Part shown: positions 14,230 through 20,008 of the stretch, one piece after another
Layout of the letters: each line of letters opens with the position of its first letter
Numbering within the stretch: position 1 is the first letter of the stretch
Origin: an uncultured Blautia sp.
GTDB lineage: Bacteria > Bacillota_A > Clostridia > Lachnospirales > Lachnospiraceae
Assembly (NCBI GenBank): GCA_905209435.1
Contig: CAJLTE010000061.1
Coordinates: 1-20,008, forward strand
Direction of reading: 5' to 3'
DNA length: 20,008 bases
Notes under the pieces: generated by a model
Seen by the model: the letters and a program-made list of their open reading frames with translations, nothing else
Database searches by the model: none
What the model was told of the DNA's origin: nothing
Made by a program: the position numbers and the translations under genes

Positions 14230-14870
14230 TCGATCCGTACAGTATACTGGGGATTTCCAGAGAAGCATCTGATGATGAAGTAAAGAAAGCATACCGCAAA
14301 TTAAGCAGAAAATATCATCCGGATGCCAATATTGACAATCCGAATAAAGAGCAGGCTGAGGAGAAATTTAAACAGGTTCAGCAGGCTTATGAACAGATCA
14401 TGAAAGAAAGAGAACAGGGAACAGGCTATAATTATGGCGGTAATAGTTACGGTGGATTTGGCGGATTTTCCGGTCAGTCGGATTCCGGTTATCAAGATGA
14501 AGAGTCCATGCGCAGACAGGCAGCAGCCAACTATATACAGAGCGGACATTACCGCGAAGCTATGAATGTTTTGCGATCATTGCAGCAGAGAAACGGACAG
14601 TGGTATTATTTATCATCTATGGCAAATATGGGACTTGGAAATAATGTAAATGCTTTGAATGATATTAAAGAAGCAGTTCGGCTGGAGCCTGATAATGCTC
14701 AGTACAGAATGCTGCAGCAGCAGATGGAAGGCGGCGGAACATGGTATCAGGAAATGCAGAATCCATTTGGCGGAATGCCGACAGGCGGAGATGACTACTG
14801 CATGAAGCTGTGCCTTGCCAATCTGGCCTGCAGTTTATGCTGCCCGGGCGGCGGTGTTTTCTGTTGCTAG
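14226..14870 (+). CDS. J-domain (DnaJ-like) protein with helical repeats and Cys-rich tail
   Basis: 214 residues. A J domain at about 1-62 contains the HPD tripeptide (KYHPDAN) that stimulates DnaK ATPase. A Gly/Tyr/Ser-rich linker (about 65-92) precedes a TPR-like pair of helices (about 97-165, including [17 protein letters not shown] and [18 protein letters not shown]). The final 24 residues hold seven cysteines ([17 protein letters not shown]). The classic DnaJ zinc domain and substrate domain are absent, so this is a specialised class C co-chaperone. The ATGA overlap with the DUF5685 gene points to joint action. The tail could bind metal, form disulphides or carry lipid; nothing in the sequence decides this. 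Confidence 0.88.
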   Translation: MIDPYSILGISREASDDEVKKAYRKLSRKYHPDANIDNPNKEQAEEKFKQVQQAYEQIMKEREQGTGYNYGGNSYGGFGGFSGQSDSGYQDEESMRRQAAANYIQSGHYREAMNVLRSLQQRNGQWYYLSSMANMGLGNNVNALNDIKEAVRLEPDNAQYRMLQQQMEGGGTWYQEMQNPFGGMPTGGDDYCMKLCLANLACSLCCPGGGVFCC

Positions 14871-14944
14871 AACTCCGGGACATCGTTCTTGAAATAATTA
14901 CACCATTTTAGTGTCTGATCGGTCAAAAAAATTTAAGTTGGTGA

Positions 14945-14973
14945 TTGACAACTAAAAGTGAAAATATTACTAT
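14945..14973 (+). promoter_or_regulatory. Promoter of the diaminopimelate dehydrogenase gene
   Basis: TTGACA (14945-14950), a 17-bp spacer and TACTAT (14968-14973). AGGAGG at 15002-15007 precedes the ATG at 15017. Confidence 0.7.
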
Positions 14974-15016
14974 ATTAAAGTGGTGACATAATAAAGGATA
15001 CAGGAGGAAATCAATA

Positions 15017-16003
15017 ATGAGTATTCGTGTTGGTATTTTAGGCTACGGCAATCTTGGTCGTGGTGTAGAGTGTGCAATTAAACATAATCCGGATATGGAG
15101 CTTGTGGCAGTATTTACACGCCGTGCTCCGGAAACAGTTAAGATTCTTACAGAGACAGCTACCGTGTATTCTGTAAACGATGCTGAAAAAATGAAAGACA
15201 AAATTGATGTTATGATCATCTGCGGAGGAAGTGCAACAGATCTTCCGAAACAGACACCTGAATATGCAAAGATGTTCAATGTAATTGACAGCTTTGATAC
15301 ACATGCAAGAATTCCAGAGCATTTTGAAGCAGTAGATGCTGCTGCAAAAGAGGGCGGACATATCGGTATTATTTCCGTAGGCTGGGATCCGGGAATGTTC
15401 TCACTGAACCGCCTCTATGCAAATGCAATCCTCACAAATGGTAAGGACTACACATTCTGGGGCAAAGGTGTAAGTCAGGGACATTCAGATGCAGTTCGCC
15501 GTATCAAGGGTGTTAAAGATGCAAAACAGTATACAATCCCTGTTGAATCAGCTCTGGAAGCTGTAAGAAATGGAGAGAATCCGGATCTTACAACAAGACA
15601 GAAACATACAAGAGAGTGTTTCGTAGTAGCAGAAGAAGGTGCAGATCTTGCACAGATCGAAAACGATATTAAGACTATGCCGAACTACTTCTCAGACTAT
15701 GATACAACCGTACATTTCATTTCTGAAGAAGAATTAAAACGTGATCACAGTGGCATTCCGCATGGTGGATTCGTAATCCGTTCAGGAAAAACGGGCTGGA
15801 ATGATGAGAATAATCATGTGATCGAATATAGCCTGAAACTGGATTCTAACCCAGAGTTTACTTCTTCTGTACTTGTTGCATATGCAAGAGCTGCATACCG
15901 CATGAGCAAAGAAGGACAGACTGGTGCGAAGACAGTATTTGATGTAGCACCTGCTTATCTGTGTGCTGCTGACGGGGCAGAATTAAGAAAACATCTGCTG
16001 TAG
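15017..16003 (+). CDS. ddh: meso-Diaminopimelate D-dehydrogenase
   Basis: 328 residues, the usual length. A Rossmann NADP-binding start is present (IRVGILGYGNLGRG, Gly9-x-Gly11-x-x-Gly14), followed by VAVFTRR, ICGGSATDLPKQTP, VIDSFDTHARIPEH, SVGWDPGMFSLNR and FWGKGVSQGHSDAVRRI, which are hallmark segments of the enzyme. It reductively aminates tetrahydrodipicolinate to meso-diaminopimelate with NADPH and ammonia in one step, bypassing the acylated intermediates, and so feeds lysine and peptidoglycan synthesis in the cytosol. The gene is monocistronic, with its own promoter and terminator. It lies just before two peptidoglycan-acting enzymes, but they have separate promoters. Confidence 0.95.
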   Translation: MSIRVGILGYGNLGRGVECAIKHNPDMELVAVFTRRAPETVKILTETATVYSVNDAEKMKDKIDVMIICGGSATDLPKQTPEYAKMFNVIDSFDTHARIPEHFEAVDAAAKEGGHIGIISVGWDPGMFSLNRLYANAILTNGKDYTFWGKGVSQGHSDAVRRIKGVKDAKQYTIPVESALEAVRNGENPDLTTRQKHTRECFVVAEEGADLAQIENDIKTMPNYFSDYDTTVHFISEEELKRDHSGIPHGGFVIRSGKTGWNDENNHVIEYSLKLDSNPEFTSSVLVAYARAAYRMSKEGQTGAKTVFDVAPAYLCAADGAELRKHLL

Positions 16004-16069
16004 TTTTTATTACAACAGGAGGTTTGCCGAGTAGGAAAATAATATTATCAATATTATTAAAAATGGAAA

Positions 16070-16105
16070 GAAGAGACAGAGTTTTTGTGGACTTTGTCTC
16101 TTTTT
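16070..16105 (+). terminator. Terminator of the diaminopimelate dehydrogenase gene
   Basis: AAGAGACA/TGTCTCTT extended by GAGT/ACTT gives a 12-bp stem with an 8-base loop, followed by a run of T. A separate 9-bp AT-only hairpin lies at 16038-16058. Confidence 0.85.
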
Positions 16106-16159
16106 GTTAGGTGGAAACAGGAAAATTTAGTAAATGTTTAACATATTTTTACTTCTATG

Positions 16160-16188
16160 TTGACTGGATATTGAAAGTGTAATATAAT
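16160..16188 (+). promoter_or_regulatory. Promoter of the wall-binding NlpC/P60-like gene
   Basis: TTGACT (16160-16165), 17 bp, and a perfect TATAAT (16183-16188). Transcription would start near 16195, leaving a leader of about 138 nt. Confidence 0.85.
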
Positions 16189-16233
16189 AGGGTCATAGAA
16201 ACGTAACAACATTGTAAAAAACTATGTTAAATT

Positions 16234-16304
16234 TCAAAGCGTATCTGAGAAGTATGCGGGGTATCTGCAGATATTTTTTACGGTACTTTTCAGACACGCT
16301 TTGA
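16234..16304 (+). promoter_or_regulatory. Long stem-loop in the mRNA leader
   Basis: TCAAAGCGT (16234-16242) pairs with ACGCTTTGA (16296-16304). The stem continues as TCTGA/TCAGA and AAGTA/TACTT, giving about 21 bp with one mismatch and one G-U. The loop holds the palindrome TATCTGCAGATA (16262-16273) followed by six U. It lies between the promoter and the ribosome site, ending about 28 bases before the start codon. No known riboswitch class is recognised. Confidence 0.65.
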
Positions 16305-16332
16305 TAATGAAAAAAAGAAAAGGAAGGTATGT

Positions 16333-17805
16333 ATGCAAAACGTAAACAAGAAGTTTAGAATCTGGGGAGTACTTCTGTTGCTGCTGTTATTTGCGGTAGG
16401 ATTTTCTACACATCTGACTGCCGAGAAAGTACAGGCAGCGACGAAAACCGGTTTTGTAACTATCAACGGAAAATCATACTACATAGATAAAGATGGTTCA
16501 AAGCATAAAGGATGGCTGGAGCTGAACGGCTGGAAATATTATTTTAACAAAAATACAGGAGTTCAGGTAAAAGGCTGGGTAACTAACAGCAAGGGACGAA
16601 AGAGATACTTCAGCAAGAATGCTGGTGTGATGATGACCGGTTGGCTTACAGATACTAAGAATCAGAAGAGATATTTCAGTCCAACTACAGGTTTCATGCA
16701 GACCAGGTGGATGACACAGAATGGCAAACGGTATTATTTTTACAGCAAGAACGGTGTAGCTGCCTGCAAGACATTCCTTACAGACAGTAAATCTAATACA
16801 AGATATTTTACAAGCGCATGCTATATGCTTACCGGCTGGACGAAGAATTCCAAGAACGAGTACAGATATTTCGAAACTAAAAACGGAATTATGGCAAAAG
16901 GGTTCCAGACATTAGATGGTAAGAAATACTATTTCAATACGAAAAATGGTAAAATGGCTGTAGGCTGGACTACCATTAACAGTAATAAGTATTATTTCGA
17001 TAAAGAAACAGGTGTGATGGCTACCGGAGATGTGACTATTGATGGTACAAAATATCACTTTAATTCTAACGGAATTCTGAGTAACACTACAAATCCTACA
17101 GGAACAAAGACAATTAAGAATTATCTTGCAGGTGCTTTACAGCCTGTTGGACAGGCTCTGTATGTATGGGGCGGCGGTTGGAACGATTCCACAAGAAAGG
17201 GAGTAAGTCCGACCATGACCAGTTTCTATAACAGTCAGAGCAGCAGCTATGATTACAATAATTACAGAGATCTCAGTACTGCAAACCGTGCGAAGGGTTT
17301 TGATTGTTCCGGTTTTGTGGGCTGGGCAGCATATCAGGTAATGCAGAGCAAGTCTGGTGTTGGAAGTGGATACACTGTTGTTTCAGGCGAAATTGGTTCT
17401 TATTATAAATCTATGGGATGGGGAAGCATTCTCACTCAGGCAAATTTAGCAAGTGATAACTGGAAAGTATATCCTGGTGATGTTGGCTATGACAGTGGAC
17501 ATACATGGATCATTCTTGGCCAGTGTAAAGATAAGAGTGCAGTAATTGTTCATTCTACACCAAATGCCGGTGTTCAGATTGCAGGTACACCTACTCCTGA
17601 CGGTTCATACTCAAGTCAGGCAATCACATTGGCTCAGAAATATATGTCCAGATATCCTGGATATACTAAATATGCTTATCATACTTCATCTGGTAATTAT
17701 ATCAGAAGAGGTAACTATCTGAGATGGAACAGAAATACACTTGCAGATCCGGATGGTTATATGAATATGACAGCAGACCAGATTCTTGCAGATCTGTTCA
17801 AATAA
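16333..17805 (+). CDS. Secreted cell-wall-binding repeat protein with NlpC/P60-like domain
   Basis: 490 residues. A signal peptide covers about 1-36 (hydrophobic IWGVLLLLLLFAVGF, cleavage near VQA-AT). About ten glucan/choline-binding-type repeats of roughly 20 residues follow (about 38-255), each with a pattern like GW-x-x-x-NGKKYYF-x-x-x-TG-x-M. The C-terminal domain (about 263-490) begins LQPVGQALYVWGGGW and contains the NlpC/P60 signature FDCSGFVGWAAY with nucleophile Cys325, GHTWIILG with His390 and VHS with His407. This predicts a cysteine peptidase or amidase acting on peptidoglycan while tethered to the wall. The DCSG segment sits about 45 residues after YVWGGGW, further than in standard P60 domains, so it is a divergent branch. 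It is transcribed alone from a strong promoter with a structured leader. Confidence 0.88.
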   Translation: MQNVNKKFRIWGVLLLLLLFAVGFSTHLTAEKVQAATKTGFVTINGKSYYIDKDGSKHKGWLELNGWKYYFNKNTGVQVKGWVTNSKGRKRYFSKNAGVMMTGWLTDTKNQKRYFSPTTGFMQTRWMTQNGKRYYFYSKNGVAACKTFLTDSKSNTRYFTSACYMLTGWTKNSKNEYRYFETKNGIMAKGFQTLDGKKYYFNTKNGKMAVGWTTINSNKYYFDKETGVMATGDVTIDGTKYHFNSNGILSNTTNPTGTKTIKNYLAGALQPVGQALYVWGGGWNDSTRKGVSPTMTSFYNSQSSSYDYNNYRDLSTANRAKGFDCSGFVGWAAYQVMQSKSGVGSGYTVVSGEIGSYYKSMGWGSILTQANLASDNWKVYPGDVGYDSGHTWIILGQCKDKSAVIVHSTPNAGVQIAGTPTPDGSYSSQAITLAQKYMSRYPGYTKYAYHTSSGNYIRRGNYLRWNRNTLADPDGYMNMTADQILADLFK

Positions 17806-17828
17806 GAACAAAATAATTGAGAAACCGG

Positions 17829-17861
17829 GAAGCAGCTTTCTATATGAAAGCTGCTTCTTTT
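17829..17861 (+). terminator. Terminator of the wall-binding gene
   Basis: A perfect 12-bp stem, GAAGCAGCTTTC (17829-17840) with GAAAGCTGCTTC (17846-17857), has loop TATAT and then TTTT. Confidence 0.9.
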
Positions 17862-17878
17862 ATGTTATCCGGTCAAAA

Positions 17879-18081
17879 ATATTTATTCTCATTCTGCAGC
17901 AAAGCAGATAAGATCATTCGCCTTGATATGTGGCTCTACACCGAATAATTGCTTTGCAGTTTAGCAGAAGGAATTTGTTCTCCTGATAAAGGAGGTCCCC
18001 ACCTACTGCTTATTGCTTTTCGCAATTGAAGCAGAGACATTCTTGGTTCGGTTAAATAAGGATATCGGGTTGAGTAAATAT
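17879..18081 (+). ncRNA. Rod-shaped structured RNA candidate, possibly 6S RNA
   Basis: A roughly 200-nt non-coding stretch folds on itself end to end. Outer pairs are ATATTTA/TAAATAT (17879-17885, 18075-18081) and CTCA/TGAG. Next are CTTGATAT/ATATCGGG (17922-17929, 18062-18069), then an open bubble (17930-17939 opposite 18053-18061). Beyond that lie ACCGAA/TTCGGT (17940-17945, 18047-18052), AATTGC/GCAATT, a 15-bp imperfect stem, and a tip hairpin CTCCT-GATAA-AGGAG (17980-17994). Size, rod shape and central bubble are those of 6S RNA, which binds RNA polymerase holoenzyme; I do not recognise the primary sequence with certainty. Either strand could be the transcript, since the fold is symmetric. 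The only promoter hint is a weak TATGTT at 17861. Confidence 0.45.
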
Positions 18082-18092
18082 ATATTACAGAA

Positions 18093-18119
18093 GTACAATT
18101 GGAAATGTTCCAATTGTAC
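18093..18119. promoter_or_regulatory. Perfect 27-bp palindrome (likely operator or RNA hairpin)
   Basis: GTACAATTGGAA (18093-18104) and TTCCAATTGTAC (18108-18119) flank a 3-base centre. No T-run follows on either strand, so it is not a standard terminator. It lies 170 bp upstream of the next start codon and just after the RNA candidate. Confidence 0.6.
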
Positions 18120-18144
18120 ATAGAAAAGCAAAGAATAACGAAAC

Positions 18145-18275
18145 CGTTACTAAATGTTACAGAAATATAAAATTTATTGTAAATAACCCTTGCGTTTCTG
18201 GATGCAATATGTTAATATGTATAAGAATTAACTTGAATATTACAGAAATATTACGAAATAGAAAGAAAATGTTAC
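18145..18275 (+). promoter_or_regulatory. Cluster of TGTTAC/TATTAC hexamers (possible WalR-type sites)
   Basis: Hexamers occur at 18145 (CGTTAC), 18155 (TGTTAC), 18166 (TATAAA), 18178 (TGTAAA), 18238 and 18249 (TATTAC) and 18270 (TGTTAC). The pairs 18155/18166 and 18238/18249 have the 6+5 spacing of the WalR consensus TGTWAH-N5-TGTWAH, with one mismatch per TATxAx half. WalRK controls NlpC/P60 wall hydrolases in other Firmicutes. Confidence 0.4.
18190..18218 (+). promoter_or_regulatory. Candidate promoter of the coiled-coil NlpC/P60 gene
   Basis: TTGCGT (18190-18195), 17 bp, and TAATAT (18213-18218): four of six matches in each box. The start codon is 72 bases downstream of the -10. Confidence 0.5.
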
Positions 18276-18289
18276 GAGGGTGAGAATTC

Positions 18290-19699
18290 ATGAAGAAAAG
18301 AATTGTATGTCTTACATTAGCACTCCTGATGAGCGCAACACAGGTTGTTAGTGTAAGCGCTTCAAGAGAGGATGAATTGAGAGAAGAGCAGGCGATCACA
18401 AGTCAGCAGCTGGATGCGACATATTCCAGAATGGATGAGCTTGCATATGCGAAATCACAGCTTGAGAATGAGATTTCCGAACTGGATTCCAATCTTGTAA
18501 GTGTTATGGTTTCTATTGATACTCTTAAGGGAGATATCGATAACAAAGAAGTAGATATTATCAGAACTAAACAGGATCTGGCAAAAGCTCAGAAAGCAAG
18601 AGATAAACAGTACGAGAACATGAAACTGCGTATCCAGGCTTTATATGAGCAGGGCGGCGATACCGCCTGGTTCCAGATGATGCTTAACTCTGATGATTTA
18701 AGCGAACTTCTTACACGTGCTGAGAATACACAGCAGATGTATGAACAGGACAGAAAGAACCTTGATAAATATGTTAACACAATTAATGAAGTAAATAACC
18801 TTAAGACTCAGTATGAATCTGATAAAGCAGAACTGGAAGAGATGAAAGCTTCTTATGAAGAGCAGTCTTATAACCTTCAGTGTCAGATTGATGAGAAAAA
18901 AGCTGCTTCAGCAGACTATGAGAATGAAATTGCTTATGCACAGCAGCAGGCTACAGAATATGCAAATCTGTTAGCAGAGCAGACAGCAGAGATCCAGAGA
19001 CTGGAAGCAGAGAGAATCGCTGCAGAAGAAGAGGCAAGACGTCAGGCAGAGGAAGAAGCTGCAAGACAGGCGGCAGAAGAAGCAGCAGCGGAAGAGGCAG
19101 CAGCGAATGCACAGAAGGATGAAGAATCCGATTCAGAAGATGTAGAGTATGATGAAGATGGCAATGCAGTTGACAATACAGATGATTCCGAATCAGAAGA
19201 TGATGAAGAATCCGACGAGAATGGCGATGACGATACTTCATCAGATGATGTAGAATATGACGAATATGGTAATGTGATTGATTCCGATAATACAGTATCC
19301 GCTGATGATTATGAGAATGAACAGTCATCAAGTTCAGACAGTTCTTCTTATTCAGGATCAGGATCCTCTGTAGTTGATTACGCAACACAGTTTGTTGGTA
19401 ACCCATATGTATGGGGCGGCACAAGTCTTACAAACGGTGCTGACTGTTCTGGATTTGTACAGAGTGTATATGCAAACTTCGGAATAAGTCTTCCGAGAAC
19501 ATCATATGAACAGCAGTATGCAGGTACAGAAGTTTCTTATGCAGATGCACAGCCAGGTGATTTGATTTGTTACGGCGGACATGTTGCTATCTACATGGGC
19601 AATGGACGTATTGTTCACGCATCTAATTCAGTAGACGGTATCAAAATCAGTGATAACGCAGCATACAGAACAATTGTATCTGTAAGAAGACTGGTATAG
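18290..19699 (+). CDS. Secreted coiled-coil NlpC/P60 peptidoglycan hydrolase (PcsB/CwlO-like)
   Basis: 469 residues. A signal peptide spans about 1-24 (cleavage near VSVSA-SRE). A long coiled coil (about 26-265) contains LRIQALYEQGGDTAWFQMML followed by NSDDLSELLTRAE, typical of the PcsB/CwlO N-terminal domain that docks on FtsEX. An acidic Ser/Asp/Glu linker (about 270-355) follows, then an NlpC/P60 domain (about 362-469) with YVWGG, ADCSGF (Cys386), GGHVAIY (His431) and IVHAS (His443), the complete Cys-His-His triad. Predicted activity is cleavage of D-gamma-glutamyl-diaminopimelate or related stem-peptide bonds during growth or division. The coiled coil normally holds the enzyme inactive until FtsEX signals. 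The linker holds a 36-residue tandem duplication. The upstream region has WalR-like hexamers. Confidence 0.93.
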   Translation: MKKRIVCLTLALLMSATQVVSVSASREDELREEQAITSQQLDATYSRMDELAYAKSQLENEISELDSNLVSVMVSIDTLKGDIDNKEVDIIRTKQDLAKAQKARDKQYENMKLRIQALYEQGGDTAWFQMMLNSDDLSELLTRAENTQQMYEQDRKNLDKYVNTINEVNNLKTQYESDKAELEEMKASYEEQSYNLQCQIDEKKAASADYENEIAYAQQQATEYANLLAEQTAEIQRLEAERIAAEEEARRQAEEEAARQAAEEAAAEEAAANAQKDEESDSEDVEYDEDGNAVDNTDDSESEDDEESDENGDDDTSSDDVEYDEYGNVIDSDNTVSADDYENEQSSSSDSSSYSGSGSSVVDYATQFVGNPYVWGGTSLTNGADCSGFVQSVYANFGISLPRTSYEQQYAGTEVSYADAQPGDLICYGGHVAIYMGNGRIVHASNSVDGIKISDNAAYRTIVSVRRLV

Positions 19700-19720
19700 T
19701 AGCCAAATGATAAATGTCAG

Positions 19721-19752
19721 AGGATATCGGCCAATGGCCGGTATCCTTTTTT
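19721..19752 (+). terminator. Terminator of the coiled-coil NlpC/P60 gene
   Basis: AGGATATCGGCC (19721-19732) pairs with GGCCGGTATCCT (19736-19747) through 12 bp with one G-T pair, loop AAT, then TTTTT. Confidence 0.9.
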
Positions 19753-19783
19753 GGTCCATGTGCAGGGAGATGAGCAAGTAGCG

Positions 19784-19806
19784 AAGCGGATTGCGAATAT
19801 CCGCTT
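19784..19806. repeat. Short inverted repeat in the last intergenic region
   Basis: AAGCGGAT (19784-19791) and ATCCGCTT (19799-19806) form an 8-bp hairpin without a T-run. Its meaning is unclear; the rest of 19753-19858 shows nothing. Confidence 0.4.
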
Positions 19807-19869
19807 GACTTGAAACAGAAGATTTACTTGATCAGGCAAAATATTAGACAGTAAAACTTTGACAAATAG

Positions 19870-19898
19870 TTGACATTTTAATAAGAAGGTGTTATTAT
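19870..19898 (+). promoter_or_regulatory. Promoter of the cobalamin-riboswitch transcript
   Basis: TTGACA (19870-19875), 17 bp, and TATTAT (19893-19898). A second TTGACA lies 11 bases upstream at 19859-19864 without a matching -10. Confidence 0.85.
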
Positions 19899-19904
19899 AC
19901 AGAC

Positions 19905-20008
19905 AGTATAATTCCATATGGAACATATTAAGTGCTGATACCGTGAGAAAACGGTACAGAAAGAGGGAATCAGGTGAGAAACCTGAGCGATCCGGTCACT
20001 GTAACAGA
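19905..20008 (+). ncRNA. Cobalamin (adenosylcobalamin-type) riboswitch, 5' part, cut by window end
   Basis: The consensus core is visible: AAGTGCTGATACCG near 19930, GAGGGAATCAGGTG (19964-19977), AGAAACCTGAGCG, and the terminal GGTCACTGTAA (19994-20004). This matches the GGGAA-nnn-GGTG ... CC ... CnACTGTAA signature of the B12-responsive leader. The 3' half, including the B12 box and the expression platform, lies beyond the window. Binding of a cobalamin normally turns off the downstream gene, usually a B12 or cobalt transporter (BtuCDF, CbiM) or a B12-independent enzyme. The palindrome TTCCATATGGAA (19912-19923) lies at the 5' end of the leader. The exact 5' end is estimated from the promoter. 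Confidence 0.9.

Noticed and set aside
17990..18005. T-box-like GGTGGGGACC on the minus strand
   Set aside because: It lacks the TGGNACCGCG core and a following terminator and gene in that direction; it is better explained as part of the rod-shaped RNA fold.
18951..19424. 157-residue minus-strand open frame rich in His and Leu
   Set aside because: It is the antisense of the acidic, Ala/Glu-rich linker and coiled coil of the NlpC/P60 gene.

Overview
The window looks like chromosome of a gut Firmicute of the Lachnospiraceae type (Blautia/Dorea/Ruminococcus-like). This is inferred from moderate-low GC, strong AGGAGG ribosome sites, TTGACA/TATAAT promoters, a diaminopimelate dehydrogenase, a DUF5685-DnaJ gene pair, DUF1002 and NlpC/P60 wall proteins, and a collagen-like protein of the kind found on clostridial spores or cell surfaces. 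No species can be fixed from the sequence alone. I see no rRNA, tRNA, integrase, transposase gene or CRISPR array.

Layout. Positions 1-46 hold the last codons of a RlmD/TrmA-type 23S rRNA uracil methyltransferase and its terminator. On the minus strand (216-1449) is a collagen-like surface protein gene split by a frameshift in a Gly codon. Next come two regulator-transporter units on the plus strand. The first is a MarR regulator plus a MATE efflux pump (1697-3486), with a large inverted-repeat operator wrapped around the -10 box. The second is a TetR regulator (3726-4358) with its own 26-bp palindrome, followed by a heterodimeric ABC transporter pair (4561-8053). A 724-bp intergenic stretch follows. 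It carries two hairpins and a 196-bp imperfect palindrome that looks like a MITE-type element.

From 8778 the genes are mostly envelope and housekeeping: a secreted DUF1002 protein overlapping a GNAT acetyltransferase, an RlmI-like rRNA methyltransferase, a flavin-reductase-like protein, and a run of a membrane zinc-ribbon protein, a DUF5685 protein and a J-domain protein with a cysteine-rich tail. Then comes meso-diaminopimelate dehydrogenase, which makes lysine/peptidoglycan precursor. Two secreted NlpC/P60-type wall enzymes follow, one with ten wall-binding repeats and one with a PcsB/CwlO-like coiled coil.

Between the two wall enzymes lies a roughly 200-nt rod-shaped RNA candidate resembling 6S RNA, a perfect 27-bp palindrome, and repeated TGTTAC/TATTAC hexamers resembling WalR sites. 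The window ends inside a cobalamin riboswitch driven by a near-consensus promoter, so the next gene is probably a B12-related transporter or enzyme.

The most unusual items are the broken collagen gene, the 196-bp palindrome, the J-protein with seven cysteines in its last 24 residues next to an Asp-rich DUF5685 protein, the long leader hairpin before the wall-binding enzyme, and the 6S-like RNA. No wholly new system is demonstrated.
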